NCBI GenBank assembly: GCA_014377525.1
Contig: JACMPL010000030.1
Coordinates: 1 to 38,192 of the forward strand
DNA: 38,192 bases
Direction of reading: 5' to 3'
DNA from: Candidatus Saccharimonadota bacterium
Lineage (GTDB): Bacteria; Patescibacteriota; Saccharimonadia; Saccharimonadales; UBA4665
Below the pieces are notes generated by a model. That model saw only the letters and a list, made by a program, of their open reading frames with translations, did no database searches and was not told where the DNA came from. Within the stretch, counting starts at the first letter, position 1. Each line of letters opens with the position of its first letter. The position numbers and the translations under genes are program-made. Of the stretch, positions 32,194 to 38,192 are shown in pieces.

Positions 32194-34980
32194 CTAGCCG
32201 CGTAGTTCGGTGTGGAGCGCCACGACCGCTCGCCGGCTGTGCTTGCGGGTATGTCTCTGGGTGACGCGGACAGCGAAGTAGGTTACGGCGCAAATGAGGG
32301 CTGTCAGCCAGTCGGTCCAGCTCAAGCTCCCAGTGCGAAAATAACTTTGTAGGGCAGGGATGTAGATGATTGAGCCAATCAGCCCAAATGATATTGCAAA
32401 GGCACCGAGTAGCTTTTTGTTGCTCCACAGGTAGCTTGTGAAGAACTTTTCATGGCTGTCGGCGCGTTCAAACAATAAATAGACGTATAAGCAGAGCACA
32501 AGCGTCACGTACGTGAGCGTCGTGGCTTGTTGATACTGCGGGTTAGCGATGTCGAGGTAGGCAGGGCTCAAATTGGCTCTAACGAAGAAAAACAAGTAGT
32601 TACCGTAACTCAGCATGGCAGCTAGCGCACCGAATCCAAGGAACCCTCCGACGGCTTGTTTGTTAATAATGTGCTCCGTCCGGTTACGCGGTTTTTCGCG
32701 CATGATGCGGGCCCGAGCGCTATCCCAACCAAGTGCAGTGATCGGCAAAATCTGCGCGACGACGTCGATCGCTAGAATTTGAATGGCTGAGATTGCTGGC
32801 GGGACGTGCAGTAAACTCAGGCCAATTAATCCAAAAATCACGACTAATAGCTCACTAGCATTAGCTGTTAGGGCGCACCGAGCGGCCTTACGTATGTTTT
32901 TGAACGTCAGGCGGCCTTCTTTAACGGCGCCGATTAGGGTATTAAAGCTATCATCTAAAAGAACGATTTCGGCAGCATCTTTTGCGACATCGGTACCGGT
33001 GCGGCCCATCGCAACGCCGATATCCGCTCGTTTGAGGGCGGGAGCGTCATTGATGCCATCGCCAGTTACGGCCACGACGCGGCCACTCTGCTTGACGATC
33101 TCGACGATGCGTAGCTTATCCTCGGGTGCAACTCTCGAGAATATGGCACCTCCTTTTTCGACCAGACGCATTATTTGTGAGTCGGCTAAACTTGGCAAAT
33201 CAGCGCCTTCGACGATGACGATATCTTTAGCGAGCCCGGCTTTGCAGGCGATCGCTTTGGCGGTTACCGGTGAGTCACCGGTGATAATCGATACTTTGAT
33301 ATGGGCATTATTGGCTGAGCGCATTGCGGCCGGAACATCGTCACGCAAAGGGTCGACCATGCTGACTATGCCGAGGAAGGTTAAGTTTTTCTCAACCTCG
33401 TTCATCTTGAGGTTTTTGAGATCGGTAGTGGCTGGTAGGGTGCGGAAGGCGTAAGCAAGATTCCGCTTGGCATCGTGGGCCAGCTCTTGGTTGTAGGTCG
33501 TGTAAAATGCGCGGTCGCTCGGCGTTAATTTGCGGTTATGACCGTGATCCCACAGAGAGTTACTTCGCCCTAAAACTGATTCCGGCGCGCCTTTGGTAAA
33601 TGCGACTATCTGGTTTCCGCGCTGCCGCACGGAGCTGAGTAACTTACGGGCGGAATCAAATTGGAATTCTTTGATTTCAGGATTATCAGCTTCCCATTCA
33701 TCTGGGTTGATGCCGGCTTTGCGGGCAAGGGTTATCAGGGCGCCTTCGGTGGGATCACCGAGAACGTGCCAAAGTGCGTGTTCGGCGTCAGGAGGATTAA
33801 CTTTGGCGTTGCTGGCCAAAGCTCCGGCCGCAAAAAATAGTTCGAGCTCTTTGAGCTGTTTTTGGCCGATGTGTTTGCCGTGTTCGCTCAGAATTTCGCC
33901 GTTGGCCTCGTAGCCAGTGCCGCTGACGGCGTAGCTAGTGCGGCCAATAAGTAGTTGTTGTACGGTCATTTCGTTCTTTGTCAGTGTTCCGGTTTTATCA
34001 GTTAGGATGACATTGGTGGCGCCCAATGTTTCGACGGCAGATAGTTTTTTGACGAGCGCCCGGGCCCGGGCTAGCCGAGCAGCCGTCTGAGCCAGAGTGA
34101 TGTTAACTTCGGCGACGAGGCCGCTTGGAATCATCGCCGCACCAATGCCCACCCCGAACAATATGGCGGCTTGCAGCGTAATATCGCTCTGGTAAGCGAT
34201 GTAGGTCAGGAGAACGCTCAATATAATGGTGCCTTGGGCTAATCGCGTCGAAAGATTGCTCATTTCTTTTTGCAGGGGCGAGGCGGGAGTATGGGCAACT
34301 TGGCTTAATCCGGCGATACGGCCGAGTTCGGTTCGCATACCGGTAGCAATTACGACGCCGTAGGCGGTTCCGGTGGCGATGGTCGTGCTCATAAATAATA
34401 GATTTCCGCGATTACCAATGGTGGCGCTAGCGCCGATGGCGTGAACAAATTTTCGCGATGGGTTACTTTCTCCTGTCAGCGCAAAATCGTTACTGCTCAG
34501 TTCGTCTTCTTCGATAACTCGCAGATCGGCTGGAACACTGTCGCCCGATTCAACGTAGACGATGTCGCCCATAACGAGTTCAGCCGAATCAATCTGGGCC
34601 AGTTTACCTGAGCGCAGTACCTTGGACTGTGGAACGAGTAGTTTTTCGAGCCCACCCAGTAGGGAACTAGCTTTGTATTCCTGAAAAAAACCGACGGCCG
34701 TATTCATAAGTGCGATAGCGAGCAATATACTAGCCGTTTTACCGTCATGTAAGTAGAGCGCCAGCCCAGCGCTGATTAGCAGCATGACGACGAGTAAGTT
34801 TTTGACCTGCCGGAAGGCGATAGTTAGGGCCGAATCATGCTTGGCGCGGTTAAGTTTGTTCGGGCCGGATTGCTCAATGCGCTTACGAGCTTCTTTTGTT
34901 GTCAAGCCCGAGCGAGTCGACCCTAGTTCCTTGAGTACCTGCTCGGCAGTTAAGCGATAATAATTTAGCGATGTACTCAT
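32194..34980 (-). CDS. P-type cation-transporting ATPase, P2 (Na/K- or Ca-type-like)
   Basis: This 928-residue ion pump has an N-terminal cation-ATPase domain, TGES (169-172) in the actuator domain, the phosphorylated Asp328 in DKTGT, KGAPE (463-467) for nucleotide binding, TGD (568-570) and the hinge GDGINDAP (640-647). Ten hydrophobic segments are predicted. The M6-M7 region (Asp739, then a IMREKPRNR loop) resembles eukaryotic Na,K-ATPase more than SERCA. In M4 the usual PEGL is PSGL (Ser286), and in M6 the second acidic residue is Gln743, while Asn707 and Glu710 of M5 are kept. The transported ion is uncertain. TATAAT lies 8 nt before the ATG. Confidence 0.92.
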   Translation of the reverse strand: MSTSLNYYRLTAEQVLKELGSTRSGLTTKEARKRIEQSGPNKLNRAKHDSALTIAFRQVKNLLVVMLLISAGLALYLHDGKTASILLAIALMNTAVGFFQEYKASSLLGGLEKLLVPQSKVLRSGKLAQIDSAELVMGDIVYVESGDSVPADLRVIEEDELSSNDFALTGESNPSRKFVHAIGASATIGNRGNLLFMSTTIATGTAYGVVIATGMRTELGRIAGLSQVAHTPASPLQKEMSNLSTRLAQGTIILSVLLTYIAYQSDITLQAAILFGVGIGAAMIPSGLVAEVNITLAQTAARLARARALVKKLSAVETLGATNVILTDKTGTLTKNEMTVQQLLIGRTSYAVSGTGYEANGEILSEHGKHIGQKQLKELELFFAAGALASNAKVNPPDAEHALWHVLGDPTEGALITLARKAGINPDEWEADNPEIKEFQFDSARKLLSSVRQRGNQIVAFTKGAPESVLGRSNSLWDHGHNRKLTPSDRAFYTTYNQELAHDAKRNLAYAFRTLPATTDLKNLKMNEVEKNLTFLGIVSMVDPLRDDVPAAMRSANNAHIKVSIITGDSPVTAKAIACKAGLAKDIVIVEGADLPSLADSQIMRLVEKGGAIFSRVAPEDKLRIVEIVKQSGRVVAVTGDGINDAPALKRADIGVAMGRTGTDVAKDAAEIVLLDDSFNTLIGAVKEGRLTFKNIRKAARCALTANASELLVVIFGLIGLSLLHVPPAISAIQILAIDVVAQILPITALGWDSARARIMREKPRNRTEHIINKQAVGGFLGFGALAAMLSYGNYLFFFVRANLSPAYLDIANPQYQQATTLTYVTLVLCLYVYLLFERADSHEKFFTSYLWSNKKLLGAFAISFGLIGSIIYIPALQSYFRTGSLSWTDWLTALICAVTYFAVRVTQRHTRKHSRRAVVALHTELRG

Positions 34981-34988
34981 ACATAAGC

Positions 34989-34994
34989 ATTATA
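34989..34994 (-). promoter_or_regulatory. -10 hexamer of the P-type ATPase gene
   Basis: Minus-strand TATAAT, a perfect -10, ends 8 nt before the ATG at 34980. The leader would be 0-2 nt. Confidence 0.55.
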
Positions 34995-35084
34995 CCTCTT
35001 CGGTGGCATATTGCGGACGACGAGTCGGAATCGTGTGTTTATTAAACTATTGTTAAATCACTGCCTACCGCTACTACTTACCTG

Positions 35085-35090
35085 TATACT
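35085..35090 (+). promoter_or_regulatory. -10 hexamer of polA
   Basis: TATACT ends 6 nt before the ATG at 35097, with a TG just upstream. No ribosome site is present, so a leaderless mRNA is predicted. Confidence 0.6.
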
Positions 35091-35096
35091 TGTTGG

Positions 35097-37775
35097 ATGA
35101 CAGAGGTGACGTCCAATAAAAAACGACTAGTGGTGATAGACGGCAAAAGCGTGTTCTACCGTGGCTACTACGCCATGCCGAACCTGACGACTAAGGATGG
35201 TCTGCCAACTGGTGGCGTTTTTGGCTTTGCGACGATGGCCTTAGAAGTTATTCGTCAGCTTAAGCCCGATTACGTCGCTGTCGCTTGGGATAAACCGAAG
35301 ACGAACATTCGCCGTCGCCTAGAATTGTACCCAGCCTATAAAGCCGGGCGTAAGCCAGCTCCAGCTGATTTTAAAGAACAAATTCCGATACTCCATGAGC
35401 TACTCGATGCATTCGGCTGGCCATTGTACGAAATGGACGACTACGAGGCCGACGACATTATGGGTGCATTCGCTGTCCAAGCTAGAGTAAAGGGTATCGA
35501 AACGCTGCTTGTGACCTCCGATATGGACATGTTGCAGCTCGTGAACGACGACGTACATGTTTTTGCCCTCAAAAAGGGCCTCAGCAATATCGAATTGTAT
35601 TCACCCGAAAGTTTCGAAGCTAAATACGACATCCGGGTCGATCAGTTCCTAGATCTAAAATCACTCAAGGGTGATAGCTCCGATAACATTCCGGGCGTGC
35701 CGGGAATTGGCGAAAAGGGAGCGGTTGAACTCCTAAAACAATACGAAACACTCGATAATATTTACGATAATCTATCACTACTCAAGGATTCGATGAGCAA
35801 GAAGCTGATTGCCGGCAAAGAACTGGCCTATCTCAGCAAGGAACTGGCCCGTATCTGGACCGATGCGCCGATAGAGCTTGATCTGAGCTTAGTCGATGGT
35901 AGTAAGGCCGATCCGGCCAAGATTATCGAGCAATTGCAGCGCTTGGAATTCCGGACGTTGGCGCGGCAGCTTCCCGATATAATGCAAGTTCCGGCGCAGA
36001 GCCTGCCGAATACCAGTGGTGTTCAGCTAGCAATTGGCAAAAACATCATCGTAGATACGGCCGAAAAACTGGCCGCACTCGATTTATCAGCCCCAAAAAT
36101 GTTTGCCTACTCTCGGGCCGCCGGTAAACATGGTCGTAAGCCGCAGTTTATTAGCCTGAGCGTCGACGCCGCTACGACGCATACCATCGATCTAACAAAA
36201 TTACTGACGACCATGTCGTCATCCGATATTTCCGCTAAATTGGCTGAGATACCAGCGCTCATCGGTCATGACCTTAAAAACACGCTCAAGGTACTTTTGA
36301 GTGTTGGGAGCGCCGATACTGCTCGGGTCAAACTCCCGGGCGTTCATCACGACACCTTTGTGGGAGCTTTCGTACTTGATAGTTTGCGCCGCGAACAGAC
36401 ATTGACCGAACTTGCCGTCAGCGAGCTCAGCTACTTAGGCTCCTCTTTCGAGGATCTTGATACCGACGAAGCAATTACTCGCGTGCCAGAAATAATGGCT
36501 GTCATCAAGGAGCTGTACGATCGTCAGGCAAAAGAACTAGTTGCTGTGCCGCTTTTTCCCAAGCTCGTTCGTGATATTGAATGGCCAGTCATTCCAGTAT
36601 TAGCCGATATGGAATTTCGTGGTATCGAACTCGACACTGATTACCTAGCTCGCTTCGCGGTCGAAATTAATGATGCAATGTCGGACTATGAGCAACAAAT
36701 ATATGGCCACGCCGAACAGGAGTTTAACATCGGCAGCCCAAGCCAATTAGCCGAAATATTGTTCACGGGTATCGGCTTACCGACACAGGGAATCAAAAAA
36801 GGTAAAACCGGATACTCCACCGACGCGAAACAGCTCGATAAACTCCGTGACAAGCACCCGATCATCGACCTCATCACGCAGTACCGCGAGGTCGCCAAGC
36901 TCAAAAATACCTATGTCGATACGCTACCCAAGCTAGTTGATGAGAATTCGCGGGTCCATACCACATTCAATTTGACGATCGCACAAACCGGTCGTCTCAG
37001 CAGTACCGATCCGAATTTGCAGAATATTCCAACTCGAACCGACCTCGGTCGCCATATTCGAACTGCCTTTATTGCGGGCAAGGGCAATAAACTGGTCAGC
37101 GCCGATTACTCACAATTCGAGCTCCGTTTAGCAGCAATTTTAGCGAACGATACCGAACTTATCGAAATGTTCAATCGGGGAGCCGATATTCACCAAACGA
37201 CTGCCGCCCAAGTCTATGGGCGTAACATCGAAGATGTCACTAAACAGATGCGCCGTGCTGCCAAGGTCATTAACTTCGGCATTTTATACGGCATGAGCCC
37301 GCATGGTCTGAGTATTGCAGCTAATATGACCCGCGAGCAAGCGGTTACCTTTATAGATCGCTATAAGGATTTACGCCGGCCGCTATTCGACTACATGGAC
37401 CGGTTGCTGGTTCAGGCCCGCGAAGACGGCTACGTCGAGACATTATTCGGCCGTCGTCGGCCAATGCCGGACATTCTTTCCAGTAATTTTATGGTGCGGC
37501 AGGGGGCTGAGCGGGCGGCGATCAACATGCCGATCCAAGGTACGGAAGCCGACTTAATGAAGCTAGCCATGATCAATGTCGAAAAATCATTACAGGACGA
37601 GTATCCACAGTCTAAAATGCTGCTGCAAATCCACGATTCGATTCTCATTGAGTGCCCAGCTGCCGATGCTGATGCCGTTGCTAAGCTGCTAAAGGACGAA
37701 ATGGAGCAGGTCTATAATCTGCCCGTACGTCTCGACGTCGATGTTACGATTGCCGACAATTGGGGAGCGTTATAG
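35097..37775 (+). CDS. polA: DNA polymerase I
   Basis: PolA handles gap filling and Okazaki-fragment maturation. The 5'-3' exonuclease domain fills residues 1-290 (MDDYEADDIMG acidic cluster, GDSSDNIPGVPGIGEKGA helix-hairpin-helix). The middle domain (about 310-480) lacks the Asp-x-Glu proofreading signature, so 3'-5' exonuclease is probably inactive. The polymerase domain carries TGRLSSTDPNLQNIP, motif A DYSQFELR (670-677, Phe instead of the usual Ile), motif B RRAAKVINFGILYG and motif C with HDS (846-848) where HDE is usual. Catalytic Asp670 and Asp847 are present. The 892-residue length is normal. Confidence 0.97.
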   Translation: MTEVTSNKKRLVVIDGKSVFYRGYYAMPNLTTKDGLPTGGVFGFATMALEVIRQLKPDYVAVAWDKPKTNIRRRLELYPAYKAGRKPAPADFKEQIPILHELLDAFGWPLYEMDDYEADDIMGAFAVQARVKGIETLLVTSDMDMLQLVNDDVHVFALKKGLSNIELYSPESFEAKYDIRVDQFLDLKSLKGDSSDNIPGVPGIGEKGAVELLKQYETLDNIYDNLSLLKDSMSKKLIAGKELAYLSKELARIWTDAPIELDLSLVDGSKADPAKIIEQLQRLEFRTLARQLPDIMQVPAQSLPNTSGVQLAIGKNIIVDTAEKLAALDLSAPKMFAYSRAAGKHGRKPQFISLSVDAATTHTIDLTKLLTTMSSSDISAKLAEIPALIGHDLKNTLKVLLSVGSADTARVKLPGVHHDTFVGAFVLDSLRREQTLTELAVSELSYLGSSFEDLDTDEAITRVPEIMAVIKELYDRQAKELVAVPLFPKLVRDIEWPVIPVLADMEFRGIELDTDYLARFAVEINDAMSDYEQQIYGHAEQEFNIGSPSQLAEILFTGIGLPTQGIKKGKTGYSTDAKQLDKLRDKHPIIDLITQYREVAKLKNTYVDTLPKLVDENSRVHTTFNLTIAQTGRLSSTDPNLQNIPTRTDLGRHIRTAFIAGKGNKLVSADYSQFELRLAAILANDTELIEMFNRGADIHQTTAAQVYGRNIEDVTKQMRRAAKVINFGILYGMSPHGLSIAANMTREQAVTFIDRYKDLRRPLFDYMDRLLVQAREDGYVETLFGRRRPMPDILSSNFMVRQGAERAAINMPIQGTEADLMKLAMINVEKSLQDEYPQSKMLLQIHDSILIECPAADADAVAKLLKDEMEQVYNLPVRLDVDVTIADNWGAL

Positions 37776-37776
37776 T

Positions 37777-38040
37777 ATGGACGATATTCTTGCCCAACAA
37801 ATACTCAAGCAACTAAAGTTTCTTAATCGCTGGATAAAATTCATGACATTTGTCTTCGTCGTAACGATTGTTATAGCCGGTGTCGTCGTATACAAAGCTG
37901 TTATTTTTGCTCATGGCGCCGTAAATAAGGTTAATAATCTACAACAGCAGGCTAGCCAGACGTTGAATGTAAAACAGCAGCTCTGCAGCAACAGTGGTAC
38001 CGGTGCGCTCCTCAAAAAAGATAGCACCTACTGTAACTAA
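37777..38040 (+). CDS. Small membrane protein downstream of polA
   Basis: This 87-residue protein starts at ATG 37777, 1 nt after the polA stop, with GGGGAG 10 nt upstream inside the polA end as ribosome site. A strongly hydrophobic helix (about 22-46) follows a basic N-terminus, then a Gln/Asn-rich extracytoplasmic tail with two cysteines (LCSNSG and TYCN). The tail could be disulfide-linked. The longer frame from 37741 is inside polA and less likely. No family was recognised. Confidence 0.7.
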   Translation: MDDILAQQILKQLKFLNRWIKFMTFVFVVTIVIAGVVVYKAVIFAHGAVNKVNNLQQQASQTLNVKQQLCSNSGTGALLKKDSTYCN

Positions 38041-38048
38041 CCCGGCAG

Positions 38049-38192
38049 TTAGCGCTTACTAATGGGGTTATGCCGGCTTCGCGGTTTCGATTTAACGGGC
38101 GAGCGAACAATACGGCCCCCCTTGGATTTACTAAGTCGGTAAGCCAAGACGATTACCCAAATTGCCAGCGCTATATCAAAAATACTCGTGAA
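38049..38192 (-). CDS. 3' end of a membrane protein gene
   Basis: Reading the minus strand from 38192, the frame is open for 47 residues to the TAA at 38049-38051. It begins inside a hydrophobic helix (IFDIALAIWVIVLAYRL) and ends in a very basic tail (SKSKGGRIVRSPVKSKPRSR). The gene starts beyond the window. The family cannot be named from this short end. It is convergent with the small membrane protein at 37777-38040, 8 nt apart. Confidence 0.6.
   Translation of the reverse strand, partial: FTSIFDIALAIWVIVLAYRLSKSKGGRIVRSPVKSKPRSRHNPISKR

Overview
The window looks like a chromosome segment of a small-genome bacterium of the Candidate Phyla Radiation (Patescibacteria), most likely a Candidatus Saccharibacteria (TM7) relative. 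This rests on the style of the proteins: a MurE-type ligase without its N-terminal domain, short alpha-helical or membrane proteins with Pro/Gln-rich disordered ends, very tight gene packing, standard stop codons, and housekeeping genes without phage or plasmid genes. The assignment is inference. No rRNA, CRISPR array, transposase or integrase gene was seen.

Layout. 1-2813: the 3' end of an unknown helical protein, a ferric-reductase-like flavocytochrome and a diacylglycerol-kinase-family lipid kinase. 2826-5757 (minus): a tightly overlapping operon of a secreted SGNH hydrolase, a LolD/MacB-type ABC ATPase and an FtsX/MacB-type permease. 5758-10035: a gene-poor stretch holding a secreted ricin-lectin/glycoside-hydrolase protein, structured non-coding DNA, a decayed gene, a terminator, tRNA-Arg(GCG) and tRNA-Ser(CGA). 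10036-17710: HIT protein, a 59-residue membrane protein, an XRE-HAD fusion, valS, tsaD, a MurE-like ligase and an arginine-deiminase-fold protein. 17760-19862: groESL behind a sigma-70 promoter carrying two CIRCE operators and followed by twin terminators. 19878-26856: a disordered/helical protein, a cupin, a DUF1361 membrane protein, argS, msrB, an HxlR regulator divergent from an FMN reductase, orn, an MmcQ/YjbR protein and two hypothetical membrane proteins. 26996-31355: dnaG-rpoD plus a second, divergent sigma-70-like gene preceded by a small overlapping ORF. 31395-38192: an NMP-kinase-like P-loop protein, a small acidic protein, a P2-type ATPase, polA, a small membrane protein and the 3' end of a further membrane protein.

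How the genes work together. Most of the window is core information processing: three tRNA-charging or tRNA-modifying enzymes (ValRS, ArgRS, TsaD), two tRNAs, primase, Pol I, sigma factors, oligoribonuclease and chaperonin. A redox/stress group (MsrB, HxlR plus FMN reductase, the ferric-reductase-like protein, groESL) carries classical Shine-Dalgarno leaders. In contrast, many housekeeping genes have a TAnnnT -10 hexamer exactly 6 nt before the ATG, so the predicted transcript starts at the start codon. This recurring leaderless architecture is the strongest system-level observation here. Others are a primase whose four zinc ligands are all replaced, a second sigma factor lacking the Trp pair used in promoter melting, a G34 tRNA-Arg, and several enzymes with altered catalytic or binding residues.
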